Assembly: GCA_905221605.1 (NCBI GenBank)
Contig: CAJNDS010002072.1
Location: forward strand, 369,501-433,500
Direction of reading: 5' to 3'
DNA length: 64,000 nucleotides
Origin: Symbiodinium natans
Taxonomy: Eukaryota; Sar; Dinophyceae; Suessiales; Symbiodiniaceae
How positions within the stretch are numbered: the first letter of the stretch is position 1; each line of letters opens with the position of its first letter. The translations under genes were made by a program, and so were the position numbers. Shown piece by piece: positions 12,792-24,203 of this stretch. The notes under the pieces were generated by a model that did not search any database, was not told the DNA's origin, and saw nothing but the letters and a program-made list of their open reading frames with translations.

Positions 12792-13656
12792 AGGGAACCG
12801 CACAAAACAACCGTTTGCGATTTGGGATTCAGGGGTTGCAGGTTCACAGAGACTCAGGCCCCTAGCTGTGTGAGTAAGCTTCTATGTCTGCTATGTGCCA
12901 CAGAAATTGACGACTGCCTTCAGCATTACTGAGGTAGGTTACTGCGTACTCTACCTTATGTATGCTTCACAAAGCCCTCAACCCGCCAGCGCCAAGCGTG
13001 AGGCCTCAAAAGGGCGGGGTTGGGCTTATACGCATACCAAGGGTTTAGGGTTAGGGTGCAGGACGTGCTTAAACATCGATCATGCCAACAACACACCGCT
13101 GGCGAGCACCGAAAGCCAACATCGTTCTCTGAACCGTTCTGAAACCAATGTGACAACTCGGAGCACCATCCCCAGTCGCTATGTGTGTCGACCCTCAGGG
13201 CCTCAGGGCTTAGGTTTTCCTGCATCAGGTGCTTTGACACCGAAACAAGAGTGTACAACCCCAATCCCCAAACAACGCTTTGGCAGGACCATGCCTTCCG
13301 TTCGATGGGCCGAGCAGATCTTGTTTCCATCGGCTGGTCCAGTACTTGATGTGCCTGCCGGTTTGGAGTTTAGGGTTCCGATAACCCTATAACACCTTTC
13401 AGGGCTCTGTGCAAGAAGGGTAGACTTGTACTTGGGCCGCAAGATTTTTCCCATGGAGCGATCTCGAGATCCCCGAGTATATAATCTCGAGGTTCTATAT
13501 TGGGCATTTCCTATGTTATGGAAGGGAGGGGTAATCCCTGCATAATACGCGCCTAAAATACTAGAATCCTGATTCTAGCACAAACCCCTCAAAACGGTAC
13601 TCAATTTTCAGAACCCTAAGCCCTAAGCCCTCACCCCGAACCCCTATGTTCAGAAA

Positions 13657-13681
13657 CCCCCCCCCCCCCCCCCCCCCCCCT
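13657..13681 (+). repeat. C homopolymer
   Basis: About 24 Cs. Sequence 12800-13640 is mostly unique; several minus and plus frames are open, no exon fixed. Confidence 0.95.
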
Positions 13682-13989
13682 CCAAAGCCAAAGTGCAGTT
13701 GTTCCGCATCCGAGGCCACCGGTTCCTCCTTGGAGCTCAGGAGCTTTCCTCGGATGGTCCTAGGACAAACCCTCGGTTTAGGGTTTAGGGTTTCGGGCTT
13801 AGAGCTCTCAAACCAAATCAAGGAAAACGGAAAACATCCCCAAGAACCCACCTGGTCTCGTAGGAGCTCCGGCGAGAGGTCGTCCGGATGCGGGATGGTT
13901 GGGATAGAGGCCCGTTGGTAGTGGCCTCGGGCTTTGGCTGAAGCCCTGTGGCAGCTTTGGGTTGAGTGGGTTAGGCATTTCGGGCAGCT

Positions 13990-14052
13990 TAGGGTTTAGG
14001 GTTTAGGGTTTAGGGTTTAGGGTTTAAGGTTTAGGGTTTAGGGTTTAGGGCT
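13990..14052 (+). repeat. TTTAGGG array
   Basis: Nine units. Confidence 0.95.
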
Positions 14053-14206
14053 CAGGGCGTCTTGCAGCAGCATGGGAGGGTCAGCCCTTTGATGCACTTG
14101 CCGATGTGCGGGTGTCGAAGTCCGTGTCGTTGTAGATCAAAGGCTTGCAGCCTGCGTGGGTTTAGGGTTTAGGGTTTCGGGTTTAGGGTTTAATCAGGGA
14201 GGCCCA

Positions 14207-14321
14207 AGCCCTACCTGGGACTCTATTTACCTACAGTTTCGTAGTAGTTACTACCCTTACTTAGCAGGTATGACCCATGAAACTGTAGGTAAAGAGTGTC
14301 CCAGGTAAGCCCCTTGGGTTT
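14207..14321. mobile_element. F12 inverted-repeat element
   Basis: Long terminal inverted repeats: CTACCTGGGACTCTATTTAC against GTAAAGAGTGTCCCAGGTAAG, each followed by CTACAGTTTC/GAAACTGTAG. Ends carry splice-like CAGGTA. Confidence 0.75.
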
Positions 14322-14365
14322 GAGGTCTAGATTCTTGAGTCTAGGATGCGTGGCTCCTGAACTTG

Positions 14366-14452
14366 CAACCCTAAACCCTAAACCCTAAACCCTAAACCCT
14401 AAACCTAAACCCTAAACCCTAAACCCTAAACCCTAAACCCTAAACCCTAAAC
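14366..14452 (-). repeat. CCCTAAA array at intron 5' end
   Basis: 12 units, ending exactly at the donor of exon 14453-14517. Confidence 0.95.
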
Positions 14453-14517
14453 CAGATCAGCTGAGCAGCCCATCCACACAGATTCCCACGTCCTGGTGCA
14501 GTCATAGCCTCGGCCAA
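14453..14517 (-). CDS. Probable exon, two frames open
   Basis: Acceptor CATTCGGCAG, donor CTG|GTTTAGGG. Frames LAEAMTAPGRGNLCGW or GRGYDCTRTWESVWMGCSAD. Confidence 0.55.
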
Positions 14518-14752
14518 CTGCCGAATGAAAAGTCGCAAGCCGAATTTGAAAGGACTTAGGGTTTGGGGTTTAGGGTTTAGGGGTTTAGGGCCCTAACAGC
14601 AACAACTCAAAAGAGAACGCCCAAAAGCTTTCACCTCACCTCGAATAAAACAACGAGGCAGCAGCCCACAAACACAAATCCTCCATTCCGCAGCAGACCT
14701 CTGACCCTCAAATGGACAATACGAAGCACACACCACAACACCTGAGCACCAA

Positions 14753-14840
14753 CCCTAAGGGTCCATGGACCTTCTTCATTATTACTATTGTTTACTGTTA
14801 AGCAAAAGTATTCCAAATGTAGGTACATGGACGCTTAGGG
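14753..14840. mobile_element. F1-like element with different core
   Basis: CCCTAAGGGTCCATGGACC and GGTACATGGACGCTTAGGG ends, but the centre lacks the usual TATATACTTGGG core. Confidence 0.65.
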
Positions 14841-14940
14841 TGTTTGGGTACATGCAGCGTAGCTATAGATGCCCTGTGCCCATCCTCAAGATGTGGTTCG
14901 GGCTCTGGAATTGCTATCACTTCTGTTTACTCCACTGCGC

Positions 14941-14959
14941 ACCCCCCCCCCCCCCCCCA
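14941..14959 (+). repeat. C homopolymer
   Basis: Run of about 18 Cs. Confidence 0.95.
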
Positions 14960-15041
14960 GTGCCCCTTTTTTGTAACCCTAAACCCGAAACTCCATGAGC
15001 CCTATGCCCCAAACCCTAGCCCTAAACCCTAAACCCTAAAC

Positions 15042-15122
15042 CCCTGAATCCAGCCCCCTTCCTCCCCACTGGTGGATGAAGGTGGCCTTTGCCCGGGGGT
15101 GAGAGGACGAAGCGGTGGCCTT
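15042..15122 (-). CDS. Probable exon
   Basis: Unique segment between CCCTAAA (15010-15041) and a degenerate TTTAGGG side; acceptor CTTTCAAG, donor GG|GTTTAGGG. Best frame reads HRFVLSPPGKGHLHPPVGRK. Confidence 0.5.
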
Positions 15123-15409
15123 GAAAGGAGCCCGGGCTTATACTTACCGGCTCTGGGGTTGAGGGTTTAGGGTGATGGTGAATGAGGGAAGTATAGGCAG
15201 CCAGTTTTGAAGCGGAATGAAGGTACCCTAATTTAATCCAGTTGTTATTGTTGCGAGCTCTTTTGCGGGTACCCGAAACTGTTGGGAAAACTAGAACTAG
15301 AGGCCACAGGGGCTCATGATCTTGGACCAACACCCAAAGATTCCAAACCAAGATCCTCTCTCAAACCTATGAAGGGAGAGCAGAAACACATCAAAGGGGC
15401 CTACCTGTT

Positions 15410-15680
15410 TTTGTAGGGTCCTTAAGGGAGGGGGCTCATGGGTGGTAGGTACCTAGGGAACCCTACGGAAGCTCGGGGAGCCTTAGCCCTACTTTGGAGT
15501 AGACCCTGGAAAACAAGTATATTCTTTTTAGACAGAAGTAGCTGTAGAACCAAAAAAAGTATTAAAGTATAGTACCTCAAAAACCCAGTTAGGGAGTTAG
15601 GAAGTAGAGGGGGGGGGGGGGGTAGATGGGAACCTTGGGTTACATAACCCCCTGAACCCCTCCCGCAAGAACCCCTTCAA
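15410..15680. mobile_element. F7 inverted-repeat element, expanded
   Basis: GGGTCCTTAAGGGAGGGGGCTCATG opens and ACCCCCTGAACCCCTCCCGCAAGAACCCC closes; inner GGTAGGTACCTAGGGAACCC. Related to 31325-31455, 39252-39412, 44308-44402. Confidence 0.6.
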
Positions 15681-15825
15681 ACATTTCGGGCAGAGCTCTC
15701 CCTTACAAGACTGTTCACCATGAGATGGGAAATTGGGCAAGGAGGTGCCTAACTCCCCAAATCTCACAAGACCCTAAACTCTAACCCCAAACCCCAAACC
15801 CTAAACCCCACTCAGAACCACTACA

Positions 15826-15868
15826 GTTTAGGGTTTAGGGTTTAGGGTTTAGGGTTTAGGGTTTAGGG
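15826..15868 (+). repeat. TTTAGGG block
   Basis: Six units, 16 bp from a CCCCAAA/CCCTAAA block on its left. Confidence 0.95.
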
Positions 15869-16443
15869 CAGTCTCTACATAAAGTGAAGTCAGGAAGCTC
15901 CCGAGCTGCGCAAGGTAGTCGGGAAATGGCAGCTTGTCATCCCTGGCGGAGCAACCGAGGATGTCTGGTAGGGTTGAACTGTTGTTATTCTTGACATGCA
16001 CTATTGCTATTTCTATATATTTTGCTATTGTTGATGTGTTTTGCGTGTGCTTGGATTTGATTGTGTCTATGATGTTTTTCCCGGCAAGGGAGGGGGGGTG
16101 GAAGGGCTTCTTCTTTGTCTTTTGGGGGCATAGGGCCAAGGATGATATTTTTTTGTTTTAAGGATGATTTGGGGCTTACGCAAGGAGCCTCGATAATTAG
16201 AATAATTGGGGTTTTGGGGGTTACTCTGGTACGCCTAAACCCTAAACCCCAAACCCCAAACCCTAGACCCCAAGCAATGAACTGACAGCTCTGTATCTTG
16301 ATTGCAGCCGGTGTTCACAATCTCCACCATCTCCCGGTACTCCGGCGACGCTAAGATGGTCCTAGTCCGGGCTTCGCGGGGCAGCAGCTTTGTAGGTTTA
16401 GTCCGGGCGAACCCCAAACTCTAAAATCTAAATACAGTTTTTT

Positions 16444-16549
16444 CTAGACCCGGGAGTAACCTGGGAAAAAAAGGGTACCCTTCTTGGTTTTAAGGGATTA
16501 TAAGGGAACCCCAACCCTTTAAAAAAAAAGGGCCTACTCCCGGTCCTAG
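16444..16549. mobile_element. F2-type element (CTAGACCC subfamily)
   Basis: CTAGACCCGGGAGTAACCTGG against CCTACTCCCGGTCCTAG; possible GA-AG intron on the minus strand (GACCGGGAGTAGG...GGGTCTAG). Confidence 0.75.
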
Positions 16550-17699
16550 TTTTGGTTTAAGGATGTTAAAAAGTCTAGGGAGGGTAAACCCTAAATTAGG
16601 GAGGTGCCGTCTGGATGTATGGCGTTGAAAACGGGCCGAGATCGGGTAATACTCGGCGCAAAAGTCTGAGTCCTTTAGGTAGTTCTCTACATTAGGATAT
16701 CCCTTTCCCACTACTTGCATAACAACCGCCCGAAAAATGATTCATATTCTTCCTTGTATGGGCAAGCTAGGGACTATTGTTTGTAATTTCTGGGGGGTTC
16801 TAAAGCAAATAGTAGCTTTTGGGTCCATCTTCTAAGTGCCGTAGTAGATAGGGGGCCCCAAAAGGGACCCTGATTCAGAGCTACTCATATCTCAGCCATA
16901 GCACAGTCAAGTACGGGCCGCCTCCCTACACCCTAAACCATAGGGTTTAGGGTTTAGGGCTTGGGGTTTGGGGTTTAGGGTCAGAAAACCCTAAGCCCCA
17001 AACCCCAAAGGGCCCCAAAAATCAACCCATTTTTCCCCGAGCAACCCTTACCACCCATCGGTTCCATAGTGTTTTCGGGTAAGGGTCGAAGAATCCAAGG
17101 TTGAGGATTGCCAAGAATCTTCAGGGTAGTTACATGGTCCCCTAACATGGGCCCGTACATGGGGACCTCTTGTATACCCCCCTAGATACCCTAGAATTAC
17201 AACCCAAGGGCCCATACATCAGAACACTTTCAAGAGGGTAAGGGACCATATTCATGAAAGGCCCATGAAGCTTCCCTTCGAGAAATTGTGGCCTAGGATT
17301 GCGTAGGATTTCAAATGTTGCGCTTATAGGACAACTGAACACAAGAGTGCCATGGCAGCGCTCCTGTAGCCCCGACGCCATCGATGCCCGCAACTGCAGT
17401 TGGAGTGGAGCTCCCGTAAGGAATGGGCCAAGGGCTGAACCCTCATTAAACCCTAACCCGAAGCCCTCAACCCTAAACCCTAAACCCCAAACCCCAAACC
17501 GTTTCTGGGGCGCCCGAAGCCTAAACTTTGCAGCCCAAGTTGCTACGCTGTAGGCTTTGGGGCACAAGGTTAGCTGGCCCTCCAAGTTAGGGCTGCCTGT
17601 AGGTAGGGCTCTAGATAGGGTTTAGGGGGTTAGGGCTTGGGGGTTTAGGGGGTTTCGGGTTTAGGGGGTTGGGGCTTAAGCGGTCCCAATTGGCTTCTA

Positions 17700-18830
17700 G
17701 GTATGATAACTTACTTCAGAAGTCCCTGAAATGTTGTCAGGAGGCCCTCCTGGTAAAAGGGTGCAACATTCTGGTGCTGCTTCTAGAGTTTAGGGTTTAC
17801 ATCTCAGGGTCAGGGGGCTCCTCAGCCCAAGCTTAACTGCCCTTGGAACCCCTTGCAACAAATTGAAAATTGAAGGTAAGCCCCTTGCATATTTCTTATG
17901 GTCTTGCTGAATAGAACCAACTGAGTATGTCTTGTGTTCTTCCGAATAGAACCGGCTGAATTACACAGGCTACACTCAGCAGCGATCTCGCAAGCGGAGG
18001 AGGCTTTGAGGCGTTGCACCATGCTGCCAAGACACTGCAGTCGCATCCACGGCACCTGGTGTTCTCAGATCTCTAGTTTCGAATCACAAGACACCCTATA
18101 AGGCCTCTTTGGTGAACACCTGATGATGCAGGCATTTAGTCTCCAAAATGCTCACAAAAATGCCCGTCCACATTCACTTTGGGTGTGGTGTTTGGTGTCG
18201 CGCTGGGTTGAAACGCAGTCGTCTTGCTCTACATAGCCCAGCCTGCATCGCCCTTCAAGAAGGGGCTGGGGTGTTGTAGGGTTCTTTAAGCGAACTTTCT
18301 TTCAAAAATCTAGTCTACATACCCTAAACAAATAGATTAATTGAGATTCTTTAAGTAAACGTTCGCTGTCAGAACAAAGCCTTACTCGGGACGCTTGGTA
18401 CTTAAAGCCTGAACCCTGAACCCTGAACACTAAACCCTCAAGACCAAAGAGCCCAGACTGTAGTTAGTGAAACGAGCCCCGAAACCTCAGGACTGGAAGA
18501 CTCTCAACCCTAAACTCTTCTTCAAGGGTGTGTAGAGAAAACTGAGATATAGAAGTTCACGTACTGAACACTATACAAACCCTATATCCTTCTTCTAGGG
18601 ACATTTCGTAACACAAGCCCTCAAGCAAAAAGATAAATGTTTGCCCTTAGATACCAAATCGACCGCTAAACTCCCCAAACCTCCCATCAAGCCCTGACTC
18701 CTGAAACCCTAAACCCGCCTAAAACCATGAATACACCCAATTCTCAACCATACCTACACGCTGAAATGCTACCAATAAGGAAGCTAGGTACCTCAAAGGG
18801 ATGGGGTATAAGTTGAGCATCTGGGACATT
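17700..18830. other. Unique stretch, nothing resolved
   Basis: Mostly unique sequence with few telomere-like units. No long frame on either strand and no exon with both splice ends that I could fix. Confidence 0.6.
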
Positions 18831-18905
18831 AATAAACCCTAACCCCCACCCCCCCACCCCCCAAGCCCCCTCAAAACCCTAAATCCTAAACCCTAAACCC
18901 TAAAC

Positions 18906-18971
18906 CCACCACCCATCCCGCCCCAAGGCACCAGCAGCCGACCGGAACGCTCCGTCCAGGGTGGCGCCGCA
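18906..18971 (-). CDS. Probable exon
   Basis: 22 codons, phase 0-0: CGATLDGAFRSAAGALGRDG then WW. Acceptor CGCCGCAG, donor GTTTAGGG. Other minus frames are less coding-like. Confidence 0.6.
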
Positions 18972-18997
18972 CTGCGGCGCTGTTCCAAAAGTGCCTC

Positions 18998-19058
18998 CGG
19001 GTTTAGGGTTTAGGGTTTAGGGTTTAGGGTTTAGGGTTTAGGGTTTAGGGTTTAGGGT
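18998..19058 (+). repeat. TTTAGGG array
   Basis: Eight units at the intron 3' side of exon 18906-18971. Confidence 0.95.
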
Positions 19059-19296
19059 CGTGAGGGGTTTTGGGGGATCAGGGCTTTGGTGTTGCTTTTT
19101 TTGAGGGAAGGGGTTGGGGGGGCTGAGGGTCTTAGGGAGGTGATTGGGTTTGGTTTAGGGTTTAGGGTTGGGGCTCACGAACACTTTGGGAAGTTTAGGG
19201 AATGGATTTATAGGATTGGGGCACAAGGGGCTACTACAGGCTTCTAACACGTTTCAGCTGTCGAGCGTTCTGAGCCTGGTCCCAGCGCGGCTTTTG

Positions 19297-19321
19297 TTGT
19301 TTTTTTTTTTGGGGGGGGGGA
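19297..19321 (+). repeat. T-run then G-run
   Basis: About T11 then G10. Confidence 0.9.
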
Positions 19322-19327
19322 GGGAAT

Positions 19328-19525
19328 TACTTGGAGGTTCGTGGTACGTATTATGACCAATCATAACTGCACTTGTAACTGTACCTATAAGCATATTGGG
19401 GCACTTAAGGGGCTTATAAGTGGGTTATAAGTACAGTTATTGTTTAACAAGTACCCTAAACCCTAAACCCTAAAACCTAAACCCTAAACCCTATTGGGTT
19501 AATAAGTGCTATGAACCTCCAAGTA
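19328..19525. mobile_element. F13 inverted repeat split by telomere-like repeat
   Basis: TTACTTGGAGGTTCGTGG at the left and CTATGAACCTCCAAGTAG at the right pair; the inner arm TAAGTGCTAT/GTACGTATTA follows. CCCTAAA units (19454-19493) sit inside the right arm. Confidence 0.65.
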
Positions 19526-20601
19526 GAGTTTAGGCTTGGGGGCCGTTTGGAGGCTTCGCCCAGACCCCTGGGAGGATCCAAACAGTAGATCCCCTCAAGG
19601 GTTTAGGGTTTAGGGTAACCCTAAGAATGACCCAATAGTAGGACAGGGTAATTACTATTTGGGGGCTCTGCTTTTTGGATCCTTTCAGGGGTCTGGGTGG
19701 AGGTTCTGGAGGTTTTGGAGGTTTCGCGGAGTGTCAAAAGGTGCAGGCAGTCGGGCCAGGTTTGAGCCGGTTGAGGCCTACTTGAGCTTGTATACGGTAT
19801 GGGTTGAAGCACGTAATCTTAAACCGTAAACCCTAAACCTTAGCACTCTATACGGGTCTGAGGGTGTAGGGGTTTTGGAGGGCTTGGGATGAATGAGCCG
19901 AGTTTTTTGCCTTCCAGAAGTGAGTAGCCGATGTACTTAGCAAGAGGGACATGCCAGGTTGTTGCTATTCTTGGGTATCTGTGTCTCTTATAATGTCCTG
20001 TCATAAGGCCATAACAAGGCTCTTGCGCCCTCAAGGCCCCAAAGACTTAGTATCAGTCCCTACAGGGTTCTTGGGTATGAAGTTCGCTTTGCTTGCTGGT
20101 TCTTGGTCGGGAATGAGGGAATGAGGGAATTAGATACCTTATATCCGCTACATATACATAGACACACATATATATAACACCTTGAAGGGACTATATAATT
20201 ATATAGAGTGCCTAAACCCTCATTCCCCACCCAGACGCAGCAAGCTAAGGCTTGTGGATGTGAAGCTCATGGGTCTCAATAAGTTGGGATTAAGAGATCA
20301 CCACATACTAAACAACCATACTTGAAGTAGTAGTTGTAAGTCGGGTTACAAGTGATTAAAGCAACCTATAATGCAACCGCAAATAAGGTACTTACTTCTT
20401 ACGAATACCCATGCACCTTCCAGTAGATCTGCCAGCTTTCTCAACGGTAGGGTAAGTTGCCACAGGCAATTACCCGGATAACATGTCCTGTTGCAAAGCC
20501 TGCAATGCCGGCTCCCCATCCAGGCCTGCTTAGGGTGCAGGTTCCCTTGATCCTTAAACCCTCAACCCCGAACATCCTTAACACCCTGTAAGCAGACTCA
20601 C

Positions 20602-20710
20602 CCCTAAGGGTCCATGTACCTGACTATTATATACTTGGGCCCCAAAGTCCATATATAGGAAGTACTTTAAGGCCCAAGTATCTAATAATCAGGTACATGG
20701 ACCCTTAGGG
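20602..20710. mobile_element. F1 element, intact
   Basis: CCCTAAGGGTCCATGTACC to GGTACATGGACCCTTAGGG with the full TACTTGGGCC core. Flanking 19830-20601 and 20711-20880 are unique with no exon resolved. Confidence 0.9.
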
Positions 20711-20904
20711 CACAGGACCCCAAGCCCCTGAACCCGGAACCCGCCCCACTTGCAGATACTCTAGTCATATGGGAATTGGGGGTTGTCACGATTAGGGTCC
20801 TTATTTGGGTACCATTTATAGCCTGGTGCTCTGCGCAACGGGCCCCTCAAAACAAACAGAGCAACTCCTACACGTTAAGCTCTGGAAACCCTTGAAGCCG
20901 AAGC

Positions 20905-20957
20905 CCTAAACCCTTAAACCCTTAAACCCTTAAACCCTAAACCCTAAACCCTAAACC
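20905..20957 (-). repeat. CCCTAAA/CCCTTAAA block
   Basis: Mixed 7- and 8-mers directly abutting a stop codon. Confidence 0.9.
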
Positions 20958-21041
20958 CTAATCCTCCAATGGACAGCCCGCCTCGTTATGCGCGCTGAGG
21001 CGCTTCGGAAGGAAGCCCACGGGAAGTGCGTGAAACATGTT
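20958..21041 (-). CDS. Gene C terminal exon
   Basis: 27 codons then TAG: NMFHALPVGFLPKRLSAHNE and on to CPLED. Strong acceptor CGCTGCTTCAG, phase 0 start. The stop TAG is the TAG of the first ATTAGGG repeat unit. Upstream exons not resolved. Confidence 0.65.
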   Translation of the reverse strand, partial: NMFHALPVGFLPKRLSAHNEAGCPLED

Positions 21042-21459
21042 CTGAAGCAGCGTTTAGGGTTTAGGGTGCTCGGAGACTTTGTTGAGGGGTCTTCTGTAGG
21101 AGATGCAAACGCTCTGGGGTAGCCGGGTTTATGAGGTAGCAATGTCAAACTTATAGGATCGAGAACTTCAGGTTTAGGGCTTGTGCAGCTTGGGGACTTT
21201 TGGGTTCGTGGAGAAAAAATGAAGGACCGCGAGGCAGGCACAGGGATGCCGAGGGTTTCCAAATCCAGGGGGGGGTGGGGGGCGGGCAGGGGTGGGGGGC
21301 GGGGGGTGGTTTGGTTGAAGGCTTAGCTTAGGGTCCCTATTTTGGGCCTTACGTGCTTCCAACATAGGGCCAAGTAATCATACTGAGGTACATTGAACTC
21401 TTCGGGAACCCTAAGCCCTAAACCCTAAACCCCTAAACCCTAAATCCTAAACCCTAACC

Positions 21460-22350
21460 TCCAAGTAGCTTTTGCTAATTGCATTTTCGTGCTGTCGCCG
21501 CCCCTTGAGGGCTGGACGGCTTCAAGAATCAACGGCCCCTGAAACTTTCTGCCTGAAACCCCATCGACCCTAAACTCCCTAAACGCCTCAACCTTACACC
21601 CTTAACCCTATAACCATGAATGTCCTCCTGCTCCTCCCTGGGGCGGTGAAGGTTCGTCGAATAGGCGGCACGCAGAGCAGGAAGGAGTGAGAGCCTGCCA
21701 AATTTGTTTAGCCTGAAGCGTCCAGGGACCTCGATACTATATTCTACCTGGCCCCTAATTAACCCTAAACCCTAAAGCCCCAATTGAAGTGTATACACCT
21801 GAGGTTGCGCTGGCACTCATGAAACCCCGAAAATAGGTTACTAAGGTTGCATTCGCAGCACCTGAAGGTATGTCACAACCGCAAAACACGCAGGCATGGA
21901 GTCTCAACCCTCCACTCTGCAAGACTAGGGGAAGAGAACCCTGAACCCCAAACCCTAGAAAGCATTTGAATAATCTAAACCCTAAACCCTAACCGCAATC
22001 CCTAGTTAGAAACCATGACGAGCAGAAGCACCAGTTCTTGGAAAGAAGTCGTCTTTACAGGCCAGTGTTGGGTTTTTTTGGTGGAGCTGGAGCTAGAGTG
22101 AGAGGCCCCGAGGTTCGTTTTAAAGTTTAAGGTTCAAGATATAGGTTTCGAGGAAGCTCTAGGGCTTCTGGTCGCTGGTCAGAAACTTAAGCAAATTCGT
22201 AGTTTTGGCGTAGAGCACATAAGACTTGATTCAAGTTCCTTGGTGGGGGGGGGGTGCTGAACTAGGGCCCTTAATCAGGACTCCTCAGCAACAAATTCAA
22301 GAGACCCTAGTTCTAGCGCAACCCGCCACTCACCATTTTTTGAGGGGGAA
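21460..22350. other. Mostly unique stretch, no exon resolved
   Basis: Only scattered short CCCTAAA units; no coding segment with supported boundaries. Confidence 0.5.
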
Positions 22351-22369
22351 GGGCGGAAGGGGGGAGGGG

Positions 22370-22399
22370 AAGGGGGGGGGGGGGGGGGGGGGGGGGGGC
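22370..22399 (+). repeat. G homopolymer
   Basis: About 28 Gs with one interruption, downstream of gene D. Confidence 0.95.
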
Positions 22400-22596
22400 G
22401 GGGTGGCGGAACCCAACAGGCGAGGCTTGGTCAACAGCATGTAGGGGCCTAAACGTCCCTCGAACGAAGCAGCTCTGGTTGCATCCATGCAGCTTTTTAA
22501 CTTGCGGCAAGCCAAGTAGCACAAGGCTAAACCGGCACTGACCACGTGTCACAGAATCAACTGAATACGCGTCCCCACCTAAACTCAAGCAATATC

Positions 22597-23604
22597 CTAA
22601 GGATTGTCACGCCTCGAAGACTCAGAAGAGTTACCAGGGATATGAGGGAAGAGGTTTTGCAAGCAAGAAATATCCCATATTCCTTTGATTTGGCTGCATG
22701 AAGCAATGTTCTGAGGTTCTGGAGTTGCACACATTTGCAGAATCTTGCAGGCTTCGCTGTCATCCTTCGACCAACCAGCCGGCGGCGAAGTGCTTCTTGG
22801 GCGCCATGCATTGGAAATCTCCCAATGCGGATGAGGAGCAGATTTGCTAAACCGAGTGCCCTGATAAGTGGGCCCTTGCCAGCTGAAGTCGTCAAGGGAA
22901 TCGTTCTCAAGCGTAAGCTGGCATTCATTGATTATCTTGATGCTGTCGTGCACCATGTCTATCTGGTGCTTGTGCTGGCAGAAAATGTGATACAACTTTG
23001 CAAAATCACTGGGGAAGCAACATTGCTTGGCGCCGGAGTCCCACAACAATCTGGCAATCTCAGCTTGAATCATGTTACGCCGCGACACCATGGCACCAGA
23101 AACTGCTTGAGCGAGAAAAGCTGCTTGAGCGACAAGCTCTGTCGCTGGGTCCCTGCTGGACATGGCTTGATATGCCCACCTTTGGGAAGCATGCAGCGTG
23201 TCGAATGTCCTCAGTATCCAAGCATGCCACAGCTCTGGCGAAGTCCAGCGGATCGCCAAATTCTGACCATGAGAAAAAAAGTGATGAACCGCCTGCTGCG
23301 CCAGATAGCCCCAATCATTGAGACTGCATTGCCATGCTTTGTGCGCCTTGCCCAACACCAGCTTGGCATACAGTTGCGATTCATCGAGGCCTGAGTACAA
23401 GAATTGGTTGGCTAGGGCTATAGCATGCATTTCGCTCCCAGCACTGTACGTGCATACCGTCGTAGCGGCTGTGGTCACACATCCAAGGAAAGCTGACCGG
23501 CCGACTTCCAATACCGACATAACATCTGAAAAATTGTGCTGGGCACCCCACAATAGAGCGGAGTATAACGCAAGCCATCGAGGCAAAAACCACAGAGAAA
23601 CCAT
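22597..23604 (-). CDS. Gene D: uninterrupted 335-codon frame, unknown protein
   Basis: Starts at the first in-frame ATG (23602-23604), MVSLWFLPRWLALYSALLWG, and ends with TAG at 22597-22599. The frame is open further upstream for about 130 bases but has no ATG. The first about 22 residues (Trp/Leu-rich) could be a signal peptide or anchor. The rest is a soluble-looking mix with many Trp, Cys and His (for example WTSPELWHAWILRTFDTLHA, CCFPSDFAKLYHIFCQHKHQ). I do not recognise the family. It is the longest frame in the window, in an island (22400-23930) free of telomere-like repeats and introners, in contrast to all its neighbours. It may be an intronless gene, a retrocopy or one large exon. 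No spliced-leader relict was seen upstream. Confidence 0.65.
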   Translation of the reverse strand: MVSLWFLPRWLALYSALLWGAQHNFSDVMSVLEVGRSAFLGCVTTAATTVCTYSAGSEMHAIALANQFLYSGLDESQLYAKLVLGKAHKAWQCSLNDWGYLAQQAVHHFFSHGQNLAIRWTSPELWHAWILRTFDTLHASQRWAYQAMSSRDPATELVAQAAFLAQAVSGAMVSRRNMIQAEIARLLWDSGAKQCCFPSDFAKLYHIFCQHKHQIDMVHDSIKIINECQLTLENDSLDDFSWQGPTYQGTRFSKSAPHPHWEISNAWRPRSTSPPAGWSKDDSEACKILQMCATPEPQNIASCSQIKGIWDISCLQNLFPHIPGNSSESSRRDNP

Positions 23605-23933
23605 TGCGAGGTTCACTTTTCTAGCCCGTACTCCTAGTTGGCGCGCGCTATCCTTTTCAGCTCTGCCTGCCTGTGTGCCTTTCTCTTGTGAGCGAGATGA
23701 GACCCGGATACCCTGATTAGATGCATCCGTGCGTGCCCGTCAGACCCTTCCACACCAGCCGGCCTCTGACATAAATACTATCATCCAAACCAGCTACGCC
23801 TGAGAAGTTTTACTGCATGAAGACCAAAGTTGATACCACTGGCTCCGCATTTATGCCTCTTCTCATCAGTACAGCCATCATTGCTATTGTTGTTGGCGGT
23901 ATTATCATGAACCTTGACAGCCCTGAGCGGCGC

Positions 23934-24109
23934 GTGTTAGTTAGTTAGTTAGTTAGTTAGTTTGTTTGTTTGTTTGTTTGTTTTGTTTGATTTGTGTTTG
24001 TGTGTCATTCTGTCCGTCTGTCTGTCTGTTTCTTTTTTGTGTGTGTGTGTGTGTTTGCGTGTTTGTTTGCGTGTTTGTTTGTGTGCTTGTTTGTGTGCTT
24101 GTTTGTGTG

Positions 24110-24203
<94 letters not shown>

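Noticed and set aside
12895-13392. Plus-strand 165-codon frame
   Set aside because: It crosses telomere-like units and shows no splice sites or coding character; an antisense frame is also open.
22735-23394. Plus-strand 219-codon frame
   Set aside because: Antisense shadow of gene D, which is longer and has a signal-peptide-like start.
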